64,000 nucleotides of DNA, taken from contig NZ_CP121274.1 of the NCBI RefSeq assembly GCF_029639405.1, forward strand, positions 2,232,001 to 2,296,000, written 5' to 3'. The first letter of the stretch is position 1. The number at the start of each line of letters is the position of its first letter. A program made the translations under genes and the position numbers. Below are positions 6,610 through 13,411 of this stretch, piece after piece. Source of the stretch: Microbacterium proteolyticum (GTDB taxonomy: Bacteria > Actinomycetota > Actinomycetes > Actinomycetales > Microbacteriaceae). A model generated the notes under the pieces. The model saw only the letters and a program-made list of their open reading frames with translations, searched no databases and was not told the origin of the DNA.

Positions 6610-6833
6610 CCGCGCCCGTGAAGGTCATCCCGACCACCTACGCGACCATGCACACCTGCAATGCGTGCGACGTGTGCGGCAACTTCGGATGTCTCGACTC
6701 GCACGGCCTGTGCGATGCGGTGAACCCGGAACAGACGGCCGGATGCTTCCGCGAGCCACTGCACGACGGGCTCCACACGTTCGAGATCGGTCGAGCGGTT
6801 ACCCGTCCGAGCGGACGGGGGTCTGGCTCGTGA
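6606..6833 (+). CDS. 75-aa Cys-rich hypothetical protein
   Basis: ATG 6,606 (4-base overlap). Five Cys and several His residues (CNACDVCGNFGC, then CFREPLHDGLH) suggest one small zinc-binding fold. Function unknown. Confidence 0.55.
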   Translation: MTAPVKVIPTTYATMHTCNACDVCGNFGCLDSHGLCDAVNPEQTAGCFREPLHDGLHTFEIGRAVTRPSGRGSGS

Positions 6834-6973
6834 CGACTGTGGGTGAGAGCCGGCGCCGTTACTCGATCGAGGTTGAACGGCAACCATCCCGCTACTTCGA
6901 ACCCGCCGCATACCGGGAATGGTGCGCGCGAGCCGACGAATGGGCCAAGACGAACGGAAGGAACGAATCATGA
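6830..6973 (+). CDS. 47-aa hypothetical protein
   Basis: GTG 6,830 overlaps the previous stop (GTGA) and the stop overlaps the next ATG. Basic, aromatic-rich product (RRRYSIEVERQPSRYFEPAA). Support is positional only. Confidence 0.45.
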   Translation: MTTVGESRRRYSIEVERQPSRYFEPAAYREWCARADEWAKTNGRNES

Positions 6974-7161
6974 CCACGCAACGCCAGAAGCTGTACGTCG
7001 CCAAGTGCCGCTGCGGATGCGGCTTGTGGGCTGCGTTTAAGACTCGCCGGCTGACCATCGACGAACACGGCCGGTACCGGGAGCAGGGAATGTACCGCTC
7101 TACATGGCAGCACGCGGTCATCAGCGCCGTGCGTTGGACGAAAGGCTACTCACTCCTCTAG
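6970..7161 (+). CDS. 63-aa hypothetical protein with CxCxC motif
   Basis: ATG 6,970. It contains YVAKCRCGCGLWAAFKTRRL, a compact Cys cluster, then a basic tail. It is the last gene before a strong hairpin, so probably the end of this transcription segment. Confidence 0.5.
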   Translation: MTTQRQKLYVAKCRCGCGLWAAFKTRRLTIDEHGRYREQGMYRSTWQHAVISAVRWTKGYSLL

Positions 7162-7173
7162 CTCTCGTGAGAC

Positions 7174-7205
7174 GGGCTGGTTCGTGCGCCAACACGAACC
7201 AGCCC
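7174..7205 (+). terminator. intergenic hairpin, probable terminator
   Basis: A 13-bp perfect stem, GGGCTGGTTCGTG (7,174-7,186) with CACGAACCAGCCC (7,193-7,205), closes a 6-nt loop between two genes. There is no U-tract, which is common for actinobacterial terminators; partial attenuation is equally possible. Confidence 0.55.
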
Positions 7206-7217
7206 CACCCAACAGCC

Positions 7218-7233
7218 CCGAAACCCCTACCAA
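7218..7233 (+). promoter_or_regulatory. repeated 16-bp leader element, copy 1
   Basis: CCGAAACCCCTACCAA lies just before the AAAGGAA ribosome site of the resolvase gene. The identical 16 bp precede the ribosome site of the gene at 9,475. It resembles the start-associated sequences described in some actinophages, whose role is unclear. Confidence 0.5.
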
Positions 7234-7247
7234 AAGGAACCAGAACC

Positions 7248-7649
7248 ATGAGCACCACTCATGATGCCAGCACCAAACGGACCAGACGCAACAGATCCAG
7301 CGCCAAGAAAGCCGGCACCGACCACGAAACCAGCATCGTCCGCTACCTCGCCGCCGTCCTGGGTGACGACCGCATCGAACGCAGGGCAAAGAACGGGGCC
7401 AACGATCGAGGCGACGTAACCGGCGTTCGCACACCCCTCGGCGGACGTCTCGTGATCGAAACGAAGAACTACGGCGGACAGTACAAGGTCGGACCCTGGC
7501 TCAAAGAAGCCGAAATCGAACGCGGCAACGACGACGCGGTCATGTCCGTCGTCGTCGCCAAACGACGCGGCACCACCAACCCCGCCGAACAAGTCGTCTT
7601 CATGACGCTCGCCGACCTCGCAGTGCTGCTGGGTGGTGATGTGAGGTGA
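7248..7649 (+). CDS. Holliday-junction resolvase-like PD-(D/E)XK nuclease
   Basis: The 133-aa protein has a basic Ser/Arg/Lys N-terminus, then KAGTDHETSIVRYLAAVLGD, ERRAKNGANDRGDVTGV (catalytic Asp) and GRLVIETKNYGG (the ExK of the core). This arrangement matches phage resolvase-type endonucleases that cut branched DNA during replication and packaging. ATG 7,248 has AAAGGAA about 9 nt upstream. Confidence 0.75.
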   Translation: MSTTHDASTKRTRRNRSSAKKAGTDHETSIVRYLAAVLGDDRIERRAKNGANDRGDVTGVRTPLGGRLVIETKNYGGQYKVGPWLKEAEIERGNDDAVMSVVVAKRRGTTNPAEQVVFMTLADLAVLLGGDVR

Positions 7650-7708
7650 TCGACCCGTTTGTGCCGACCGACGCCGAAGTGCGCGAAGCGATCGCTGAAT
7701 GGATGTGA
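7646..7708 (+). CDS. 20-aa micro-ORF, uncertain
   Basis: GTG 7,646 overlaps the resolvase stop and encodes MIDPFVPTDAEVREAIAEWM. It shares EVREA-like wording with other phage proteins here and could be a truncated remnant. Only the GTGA overlaps on both sides support it. Confidence 0.3.
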   Translation: MIDPFVPTDAEVREAIAEWM

Positions 7709-7794
7709 ACGCGCCGGATGTGGCGAACCGACGTCAGCGCCGCGGATGGCCTCGAGTTGGACCGATACCTCTCATCTCGCGAGGTGCCGCATGA
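7705..7794 (+). CDS. 29-aa micro-ORF, uncertain
   Basis: GTG 7,705 overlaps the previous TGA and the stop overlaps the next ATG. Product MNAPDVANRRQRRGWPRVGP plus nine residues, basic. It could serve only for translational coupling. Confidence 0.3.
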   Translation: MNAPDVANRRQRRGWPRVGPIPLISRGAA

Positions 7795-7970
7795 GTACGG
7801 GTTCCGGGTGCATCACCTGCGACACCACCGGATGCACGCAAACCATCCACCAACGCGACCGGGAATCGATCTACGAACTCCGAATCCGCGCGGCTCGAGA
7901 CCACGGATGGATGGTCGGATTCAACCCATGGGGTGGCGACTGCGATGACTTTTGCGAGGTGCACCAGTGA
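7791..7970 (+). CDS. 59-aa Cys-rich hypothetical protein
   Basis: ATG 7,791. GCITCDTTGCTQTIHQRDRE and a C-terminal CDDFCEVH give a possible zinc site at both ends. The pattern resembles small actinophage proteins of unknown function. Confidence 0.5.
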   Translation: MSTGSGCITCDTTGCTQTIHQRDRESIYELRIRAARDHGWMVGFNPWGGDCDDFCEVHQ

Positions 7971-8110
7971 TGTGGGCACCCGAAACGCAGCCGCGAGACA
8001 AACCCCGCACACCCTGCAAACCCTCCTGCTGTTGGCTGCCCTTCTCCTGGTGCGGCCGGAACGAGGAATGCGACTGCCACAAGGAGAAGGGGGTGCGTAA
8101 TGGTTCGTAG
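7970..8110 (+). CDS. 46-aa Cys-rich hypothetical protein
   Basis: ATG 7,970 overlaps the previous TGA. It has seven Cys (CKPSCCWLPFSWCGRNEECDC), enough for a tight metal- or disulphide-stabilised fold. Its last codons overlap the GIY-YIG gene by 11 bases. Confidence 0.45.
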   Translation: MWAPETQPRDKPRTPCKPSCCWLPFSWCGRNEECDCHKEKGVRNGS

Positions 8111-8450
8111 ATTCCTGCGCCACATGCCTACCGACGTCTACCACGTATGCGACGAACAGCATCGCCTGCTCTACGTCGGCATGTCGGCAAACGTATTCAA
8201 GCGGATGCGCGAGCACAAGAAGTATGCCGGATGGTGGCCGATCGCATATGACGGATACGTCATCCAGTATGCGACCAGAGAACAGGCGACCGCGGAGGAG
8301 GCGCGCGCCATCAGGGACGGCCGACCGATCTTCAACAGGCGCTCAGAAGCGTTCCGCGCAGATGGTCCCGAAGGCGAGATCACGGAGTACCTAGAGATCT
8401 TCTGGCGCGACGGGGAGGTGTACGTCGATGCCGAGAATTCGAACCATTAA
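8100..8450 (+). CDS. GIY-YIG domain protein
   Basis: A 116-aa protein with the GIY-YIG core in order: DVYHVCDEQHRLLYVGMSAN (GIY and YIG strands as VYHV and LYVG), then the helix FKRMREHKK with its conserved Arg and His. The family includes homing endonucleases and UvrC. The protein has no extra DNA-binding domain, so it may be a stand-alone nuclease or an inactive relative. It overlaps the next gene by 23 bases. Confidence 0.7.
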   Translation: MVRRFLRHMPTDVYHVCDEQHRLLYVGMSANVFKRMREHKKYAGWWPIAYDGYVIQYATREQATAEEARAIRDGRPIFNRRSEAFRADGPEGEITEYLEIFWRDGEVYVDAENSNH

Positions 8451-9081
8451 GCCGGAGTTCTGGACGGACGGGGCGATCATCTCGCTGCCGTACGAGACCC
8501 GGCTGTTCTACATCGGCATGTGGAACCACGCGTGCGACCGTGGGCACCTGTCCGACGACCCGTTCGGCCTCAAGCTCAAGATCATGCCGGCCGACCCGAT
8601 CGACGGCGCCGACCTGATCCAACAGCTCGTGCAGGCCGGGAGGGTGCGTCGCATGTCTCTCGAGGACGGTCGCGGGTTCCTGGTCATCCCGAGATTCGGT
8701 GACCACCAGCGCATCGACACCCGCTGGACGTCGCGCTGCCCCGTGTGCGCTCACCTCGACTCGCAGGAACTCGCAGAAACTCACGCGAGTTACGGCGGGA
8801 ATTCACGAACTCAGAGGGAAGGGAAGGGAGGGGAAGGGAAAGGAAGGAAAGGAGGGGAGAACGCTGACGCGCCCCCCCTGTACTGCCCCAGCCACCCCAA
8901 CGGCACCGACCAACCCTGCCGAGCATGCGGCGACTACCGGCGAGCACGTACCGCCTGGGAGAAGGAACAGCGCACACAGCCGACCCCGACGCCCCGCCGA
9001 GAGAAGACCTGCGAGATCCACGCCGAGTACCCGCTTCCTTGCGATCGGTGCGCGGCCGACGAGAACGGACTAAGCGCATGA
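8428..9081 (+). CDS. phage replication initiator-like winged-helix protein
   Basis: The 217-aa protein begins MPRIRTIKPEFWTDGAIISL and continues with a winged-helix-like domain (about residues 1-95). This N-terminus is typical of actinophage and Gram-positive phage replication initiators. The middle is a low-complexity Gly/Lys/Glu linker encoded by a 49-base purine run, and the C-terminal part has two Cys pairs (YCPSH...CRACG and CEIHAEYPLPCDRC). Like lambda O, the origin may lie inside this gene. Confidence 0.7.
   Translation: MPRIRTIKPEFWTDGAIISLPYETRLFYIGMWNHACDRGHLSDDPFGLKLKIMPADPIDGADLIQQLVQAGRVRRMSLEDGRGFLVIPRFGDHQRIDTRWTSRCPVCAHLDSQELAETHASYGGNSRTQREGKGGEGKGRKGGENADAPPLYCPSHPNGTDQPCRACGDYRRARTAWEKEQRTQPTPTPRREKTCEIHAEYPLPCDRCAADENGLSA
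8813..8861 (+). repeat. 49-base homopurine tract inside the replication gene, candidate origin element
   Basis: Every base from 8,813 to 8,861 is A or G, made of AGGGAA/AAGGA-type units. The tract can form triplex or easily unwound DNA and lies within the initiator-like gene, where phage origins often sit. It also encodes the protein's linker. Confidence 0.55.
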
Positions 9082-9422
9082 GCGGCAACTACGAGCGCTT
9101 CATCGAACTGGATGACATGGGTTGGTCGGCGCGAATGATCGCCGCCGAGCTGCATGTGAATGAACGCACTGTCACCCGTTGGCGTCAAGCATCCGGCCGG
9201 CTGAAGCAGGAGCGGCAGACGCGTCACCCCGACACTGACCGTCAGACCGCGCTCGACCTGATCGAGCAGGGCGCGTCGCTTCGGGAAGCGGCGAACACGG
9301 TCGGCGTGACGGAGCAGACGATCCGTCGTTGGTTCCCGGATGTGCCCGCGTGGTCGAAGTCTCAGGCGGGCCAGTACGGGCAGATGTCGCGTCGTCTTTC
9401 ACGGCTGGGGTGGGCTGCATGA
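9078..9422 (+). CDS. HTH protein (two helix-turn-helix segments)
   Basis: A 114-aa protein from ATG 9,078. The first HTH is WSARMIAAELHVNERTVTRW (residues 15-35) and the second is SLREAANTVGVTEQTIRRWF (about 67-88). This tandem resembles resolvase or transposase-type Homeodomain-like HTH modules without a catalytic domain. It probably binds DNA near the replication region or acts as an early/middle regulator. Confidence 0.65.
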   Translation: MSGNYERFIELDDMGWSARMIAAELHVNERTVTRWRQASGRLKQERQTRHPDTDRQTALDLIEQGASLREAANTVGVTEQTIRRWFPDVPAWSKSQAGQYGQMSRRLSRLGWAA

Positions 9423-9446
9423 CCGCCCCGGCTTCCAGATCTACAA

Positions 9447-9462
9447 CCGAAACCCCTACCAA
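9447..9462 (+). promoter_or_regulatory. repeated 16-bp leader element, copy 2
   Basis: Identical to 7,218-7,233 (CCGAAACCCCTACCAA) and followed by an AGGAGAACCAGAA ribosome site ahead of the gene at 9,475. Confidence 0.5.
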
Positions 9463-9474
9463 GGAGAACCAGAA

Positions 9475-9729
9475 ATGAGCACGACCATCGAGGCCGGAAA
9501 CCTCACCAGCGAACACGTCGGCCGGAAGGTGTCGGTCACGTGGAAGAAGGATCTGATCACCAGCACGGTCACGGACAAGCTCGAGCAGATCACGCACCGT
9601 GGTCGGTCGGTGACGCTCTACTTCGAGCGCACCAAGTGGCTGTCTTCGGCCCTCATCACTGGCACGCATGACGACGGCCTGACCGTCAACTTCGAGGACG
9701 TCGTGACGATCGAGGAGGTGTCGGCATGA
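9475..9729 (+). CDS. 84-aa hypothetical beta-rich phage protein
   Basis: ATG 9,475 has AAGGAG about 8 nt upstream. The product ([20 protein letters not shown], then [11 protein letters not shown]) looks like a small beta barrel. It is coupled to the SSB gene by a 4-base overlap, suggesting a role in DNA replication or repair, which is not proven. Confidence 0.6.
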   Translation: MSTTIEAGNLTSEHVGRKVSVTWKKDLITSTVTDKLEQITHRGRSVTLYFERTKWLSSALITGTHDDGLTVNFEDVVTIEEVSA

Positions 9730-10205
9730 CCGGCGAAACGACCCTGACCGTCATTGGCAACCTGACCGCGGATCCCGAGCTGCGTTACACGCAGAACGGC
9801 CTTCCGGTGGCGAACTTCACCATCGCGTCGACTCCTCGCACGTTCGATCGCCAGGCGAACGAGTGGAAGGACGGCGACCCGCTGTTCTTGCGGGCGAGTG
9901 TGTGGCGGGAGTTCGCCGAGCACGTCGCCGGTTCGCTGACGAAGGGTTCCCGTGTCATCGCGACCGGGCGGCTCAAGCAGCGTTCGTACCAGGACCGTGA
10001 GGGTGCGACGAAGACGACGCTCGAGCTTGAGGTTGATGAGATCGGGCCGTCTCTGCGTCACGCGACGGCTGTGGTGACTCGTGCCGCGTCGTCATCGGGT
10101 GGTCAGCGTCAGTCGGCGCCGGTCTCGTCGGATGGTTCGTGGTCGACCCCGCCGGCACAGGGCACGTGGGGCGGTGATGGCATTGCTGAGCCGATCCCGT
10201 TCTGA
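9726..10205 (+). CDS. ssb: single-stranded DNA-binding protein
   Basis: The 159-aa protein has the SSB OB-fold (residues 1-110): [50 protein letters not shown] and [21 protein letters not shown] Ser/Gly/Gln-rich linker follows, and the tail ends PIPF, matching the DDIPF-type C-terminus that contacts replication partners. It binds phage ssDNA during replication and recombination with the YqaJ exonuclease. Confidence 0.92.
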   Translation: MTGETTLTVIGNLTADPELRYTQNGLPVANFTIASTPRTFDRQANEWKDGDPLFLRASVWREFAEHVAGSLTKGSRVIATGRLKQRSYQDREGATKTTLELEVDEIGPSLRHATAVVTRAASSSGGQRQSAPVSSDGSWSTPPAQGTWGGDGIAEPIPF

Positions 10206-10335
10206 GGAGCGCATCACGTCGTACAAGCCGTGCCCGAGGTGTGGTGTGCCGCGTGAGGCTCGGCGTTCGACGGCGCTGTGCAGGTCGTGCGCGGATGTTC
10301 TCACCCGGGCCGAACGGAAAGCGTGGAGCAAATGA
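10177..10335 (+). CDS. 52-aa zinc-ribbon protein
   Basis: ATG 10,177 lies inside the end of ssb in another frame. The product has a clean CxxC...CxxC ribbon ([20 protein letters not shown]) and a basic tail. It overlaps the next gene. Probably a small DNA- or RNA-binding accessory protein. Confidence 0.55.
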   Translation: MALLSRSRSEERITSYKPCPRCGVPREARRSTALCRSCADVLTRAERKAWSK

Positions 10336-10544
10336 CGAGCTACTGGGAGACCGAGCGGGAGTTCTTCGAGGCGCATGTCAGCCCGGGGAACGTCGGTGAA
10401 CTTGTCGCCGCCGCTCAGAACATGACGTCGAAGGCGATCGACTGGAACGGGGACGCTGAGGAGCTGACGTGGACGATCGACGACGGCAAGGTGGTTATCT
10501 CGTTCCCGGGTGGGTCGAAGAGTGTTGGGTGGGACGGCAAGTGA
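10332..10544 (+). CDS. 70-aa hypothetical phage protein
   Basis: ATG 10,332 (4-base overlap on both sides). Acidic-aromatic product ([20 protein letters not shown]) without a recognised domain. Confidence 0.5.
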   Translation: MTSYWETEREFFEAHVSPGNVGELVAAAQNMTSKAIDWNGDAEELTWTIDDGKVVISFPGGSKSVGWDGK

Positions 10545-11290
10545 CGGGCGCGCGTGAGTGCCTGCGTGGTTGCCGGACGTTCGATGTCGCGGAGGATGGC
10601 ACACGCACCCCGAAGCACTGGGCCGCATGCACCGACACCGAATGCCGTGGGTGTGTGGTGCGTGAGGCTGCGGACGGTGCGTTAATCTGCGCGGGGTGCC
10701 TGGGTCGTGCACGCCGGCTCGTGTCGGACGCACCGGAACTGCTCGAGCGTGTGCGTTCGAAGACGGATCCGCGGACGAGGCGTGATGGTGGGGAGAATCA
10801 GCGCACGAGGCCTGCTCACCCGCCGCATGTGATCGACGCGGACCACCTCGACGCGATCATGGCCGTCGAACAGGTCATCGGCGCCGACGTCGACTGGTTG
10901 GCGAATCAGGACTCGGGTGTCGAGTGGCTTAGCGAACTTATCCTCGACCGTCATAAGCCTGCACCGGATGGGACGCGTGAGTCATGGTCGGTGCAGGACG
11001 TGATGGACCGGTGGGGTCTCGAGGACAAGCCGGAACCGCACCGGTACGTGTTCCCCGACGACGAACCGGACGCGGAGGTTGCGTTGCCGGTGCGGGAGTG
11101 GTTCGACCCGCTGCTGGACGTCAAGCAAGCCGCGAAACAGGCAGGGGTGACCGTCCGGGCCGTGCAGAAGTGGGTCAAGGAAGGCCGGTTGACGCCGGTC
11201 GCGAGATTGAGAGCGGGGGACGGGAACGTGCACACGTACTTCCGAGCATCCGACATTGAGAACACCAACCACGCGGATGGTGGCCTGTGA
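10541..11290 (+). CDS. zinc-ribbon plus excisionase-like HTH protein
   Basis: The 249-aa protein (GTG 10,541) has an N-terminal Cys-rich zinc region (CTDTECRGCVVREAADGALI then CAGC), a central helical part, and a C-terminal HTH_17-like domain (about residues 193-240: LLDVKQAAKQAGVTVRAVQK then VHTYFRASDI). This resembles actinophage DNA-binding proteins near the end of early operons and may regulate middle or late genes. Confidence 0.6.
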   Translation: MTGARECLRGCRTFDVAEDGTRTPKHWAACTDTECRGCVVREAADGALICAGCLGRARRLVSDAPELLERVRSKTDPRTRRDGGENQRTRPAHPPHVIDADHLDAIMAVEQVIGADVDWLANQDSGVEWLSELILDRHKPAPDGTRESWSVQDVMDRWGLEDKPEPHRYVFPDDEPDAEVALPVREWFDPLLDVKQAAKQAGVTVRAVQKWVKEGRLTPVARLRAGDGNVHTYFRASDIENTNHADGGL

Positions 11291-11484
11291 TGGGCGGGCC
11301 AGTCACCTCCGAGCCGAGAATGCCGGCGGGATGTGAGCGAGGCCAGTGCGATGGCATGCCTCCCGCCGAGTGGTACGCGGACGGAACGATCTGGCAGTGC
11401 GGCCACTGCGGGCGCGAATGGATCGTGTGGTCAGCCAATCAGTGCGGCCATCCATTCTCGGCGTGGAGGCGAGGCGATTCGTAG
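11290..11484 (+). CDS. 64-aa Cys-rich protein
   Basis: ATG 11,290 (or GTG 11,287) overlaps the previous stop. The motif WQCGHCGREWIVW plus two further Cys pairs suggests a small zinc ribbon. It is the last gene of the early operon before the 777-base gap. Confidence 0.5.
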   Translation: MGGPVTSEPRMPAGCERGQCDGMPPAEWYADGTIWQCGHCGREWIVWSANQCGHPFSAWRRGDS

Positions 11485-11551
11485 CCGCGGATTCGGTGCG
11501 TGACTCGTTCGCACCCTTCTGGTAGGCTTACGCCTATCCAGGTTCCATGAC

Positions 11552-11580
11552 AAAGCCCTCCACATCACGTGGGGGGCTTT
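11552..11580 (+). terminator. hairpin terminator of the early operon
   Basis: AAAGCCCTCCAC (11,552-11,563) pairs with GTGGGGGGCTTT (11,569-11,580). An A-rich 5' side and T-run 3' side allow termination in both directions. It lies 68 bases after the last early gene. Confidence 0.7.
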
Positions 11581-11943
11581 CGTCATCCCCGGAACATGCT
11601 TCGTTCCACCCGCCGCACGCTTCCAACAACCCGCACGAGGCACGCATCGCGTGACCACCTGCCCTTCCTGAAGCTGCCAGAGCGAGTGTGGAACGCAGAA
11701 CCACCCACAGGCGAGGCTTGCGCGTTCCCCCTCGACGCCGGAGTTGTGCGGCCAAAGAACGCGCGCATAAGACCTCCCCGTCCGATCCTGCGATGAATGC
11801 GGGGCGTGTGGCGGGTCGCAGGAAGGCCGACCAATCGCGGCCGAAAACGGTGCACCGGCGAGGGTGCACCGAACAAACACGCATGGCCGAGTGCAGGCCT
11901 AACCGCGTCAAACGTGCGAGCCAGGAACGGCTGAGGCGCACAC
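11581..11943. other. non-coding stretch between early and middle genes
   Basis: No convincing gene is seen on either strand; the open frames here are short, basic and low in phage-like features. A hairpin (CGGTGCACC/GGTGCACCG, 11,848-11,871) followed on the minus strand by TTTT is the clearest structure, and a 22-codon basic ORF begins at 11,883. The stretch could hold an uncharacterised RNA. Confidence 0.35.
11848..11871 (-). terminator. 9-bp hairpin with minus-strand T-run
   Basis: CGGTGCACC (11,848-11,856) pairs perfectly with GGTGCACCG (11,863-11,871) around a 6-nt loop, and the minus strand continues with TTTT. This fits a leftward intrinsic terminator, but no leftward gene was found upstream of it. 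Confidence 0.4.
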
Positions 11944-12044
11944 GGGGCTGACAGGAAAGCCCGGCACGAGCGATCCAGTCGTGGCGATGCGCCGCAATAG
12001 ACGCGTTCGGTCGGATACACGCGGTTCGACTCCGCGCAGCTCCA
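11944..12044 (+). ncRNA. tRNA-like / tmRNA-end-like element of uncertain nature
   Basis: The 3' part is a perfect T-arm (CGCGG TTCGACT CCGCG, 12,020-12,036), then CAGCTCC and discriminator A. The matching 5' acceptor strand GGGGCTG is at 11,944-11,950 and gives seven pairs with a G3-U70 wobble, the alanine identity element shared by tRNA-Ala and tmRNA. Both ends resemble tmRNA termini. However, the 69 bases between them are too short for tmRNA and do not fold into normal D and anticodon arms, and CCA is not encoded. It may be a minimal tRNA-like RNA or a remnant. Confidence 0.3.
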
Positions 12045-12262
12045 CATTGAAAAAGAGACCAGTCCGGAGTGGTGACGCCGGGTCTTCCGTAATTGGGCGC
12101 CTCCGAAGGAGTTGGAAGAGACAAATAGCACCACATCCAAAGACCCCAAGTGATCCCGACCATGCGCGGGAGAGCGGCCGATGTAGCGCGTACGACGGCC
12201 TGGGGCAACTCTTCACAACTGAATGATGGCTTCGTTGGCTGACTCGAACGGACGTAACACCG
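12045..12262. other. non-coding stretch before the exonuclease cluster
   Basis: No gene with credible start signals or family features is visible. An imperfect stem (AGACC near 12,056 with GGGTCTT near 12,080) follows the tRNA-like element. It probably holds the promoter of the next cluster, which cannot be placed with confidence. Confidence 0.3.
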
Positions 12263-12499
12263 GTGGCTCTCGCAGAACGGTACGCAAGAACCGAACCCAA
12301 GTCGAAGTTCCAAACCTGGCTCGACGGACTCGCCCCCGAAAACTACCTCATCGTGCACGGTTGGCTCGAAGACACGACGATCCCCAACGCCCGCATCGCA
12401 CAGATGATCCGCGACGACGACCCCGACGACAACTTCACCGGCTACCCGGCCAACAAAGACACCATTGCAGAGTGGCGGCGCACACATGGCACTCGCTGA
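12263..12499 (+). CDS. 78-aa hypothetical phage protein, HTH-like
   Basis: GTG 12,263 encodes MALAERYARTEPKSKFQTWL followed by a segment ending NKDTIAEWRRTHGTR that looks like a small HTH (NARIAQMIRDD...). The first six residues, MALAER, are the same as those of the next protein. No ribosome site is obvious. Possibly a terminase-accessory or regulatory protein. Confidence 0.55.
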   Translation: MALAERYARTEPKSKFQTWLDGLAPENYLIVHGWLEDTTIPNARIAQMIRDDDPDDNFTGYPANKDTIAEWRRTHGTR

Positions 12500-13319
12500 A
12501 CGCAAGTTCACGATCAACCCAGCCGTCCGAAACCGGATACTGATCCTCGACGTCGAGCGAGTATCCGGCATCACGCAACAGGCTTGGTGGGACCGCAAGG
12601 ATCTGCAGAAACGGTACATTCACCACGAAACGGTGATCCGTGAACCGCGCACGACGATCGTCTGCGCCAAGTGGTATCACGACAATGAAGTGATCCGCCT
12701 CGCCGAATGGGGCCGTGGCGGGCGCGGAACATTCCTCAAGCGCGTGCATGCGCTCATGGCATCTGCGGACATCATCGTGGGTCACAACGTCGATGGAGCC
12801 GATGTGCCGTGGCTGCTCGGTGACTTTTACATCCCGCGCATCGGACACAAGCACAAGCCGAACCTGCCCCCACTGCCGCCATTCAAGACCATCGACACGC
12901 TCAAGGTCATGCGCCGCGAATTCAAGTCGGGTGCACCATTCAAGGGCCTCGACGCGCTCTGTCAGATTCTCGGCATACCCGCCAAGACCGACGCGTACGA
13001 CCGTGACGCGATGGACCGCGCAGTCGCCGGATCCGTCGAAGACCAGCAGCGACTCACCGACTACTGTGCCGGCGACGTCATCGCCACCCAAGGTCTGTTC
13101 GACGCCCTCCGACCGCACATGAAGACCCACCCGCACCTGTTCGTGGATGGCAAAGACAAGCTCACCGTCTGTAACCGCTGTGGGAACGAAACCGTACCGT
13201 CTGGGCGTCGCTACATCGCCAACGTCCTTTCCTACTCGATGCGCAAGTGCACGAGCTGCGGCGGATACTCGCGACTCTCCATCGAGCCCGAGCGTATGTC
13301 CCTAGTCCGGGGAGTTTGA
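12486..13319 (+). CDS. DEDD-family 3'-5' exonuclease (PolB-exonuclease-like) with zinc ribbon
   Basis: The 277-aa protein has the DnaQ/RNase H-fold motifs in order: RILILDVERV (Asp22, Glu24), IIVGHNVDGADVPWL (second Asp) and YCAGDVIATQGLF (final Tyr-x-x-x-Asp). The C-terminus has a zinc ribbon (CNRCGNETV...CTSCGG). It resembles stand-alone exonucleases related to the proofreading domain of family B polymerases. No polymerase gene is visible in the window. ATG 12,486 overlaps the previous gene. Confidence 0.82.
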   Translation: MALAERKFTINPAVRNRILILDVERVSGITQQAWWDRKDLQKRYIHHETVIREPRTTIVCAKWYHDNEVIRLAEWGRGGRGTFLKRVHALMASADIIVGHNVDGADVPWLLGDFYIPRIGHKHKPNLPPLPPFKTIDTLKVMRREFKSGAPFKGLDALCQILGIPAKTDAYDRDAMDRAVAGSVEDQQRLTDYCAGDVIATQGLFDALRPHMKTHPHLFVDGKDKLTVCNRCGNETVPSGRRYIANVLSYSMRKCTSCGGYSRLSIEPERMSLVRGV

Positions 13320-13343
13320 CGCCCGAGGCGATAGAATGAGAAC

Positions 13344-13377
13344 GGCCCGAACGAGTGCTACCAACACTCGCCGGGCC
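13344..13377 (+). promoter_or_regulatory. long hairpin leader of the first HNH gene
   Basis: GGCCCG (13,344-13,349) pairs with CGGGCC (13,372-13,377), and CGAGTG (13,352-13,357) with CACTCG (13,365-13,370), around a 7-nt loop with a small bulge. It sits 35 bases before the HNH start and may terminate readthrough or protect the message. Confidence 0.5.
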
Positions 13378-13411
13378 TGACCGAATCACCTTGGCTAGAA
13401 GGAGATCGGCT

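Noticed and set aside
11944..12044. Calling a standard tRNA here
   Set aside because: Acceptor and T-arm fit, but no 5+7 anticodon arm with T33 and no D-arm could be drawn, and the total is about 101 nt. Kept only as a low-confidence tRNA-like element.
11534..12619. A 361-codon minus-strand frame covering the gap between early and middle genes
   Set aside because: No start signal, composition unlike the phage proteins, and it runs into the exonuclease gene; the region is better described as non-coding.
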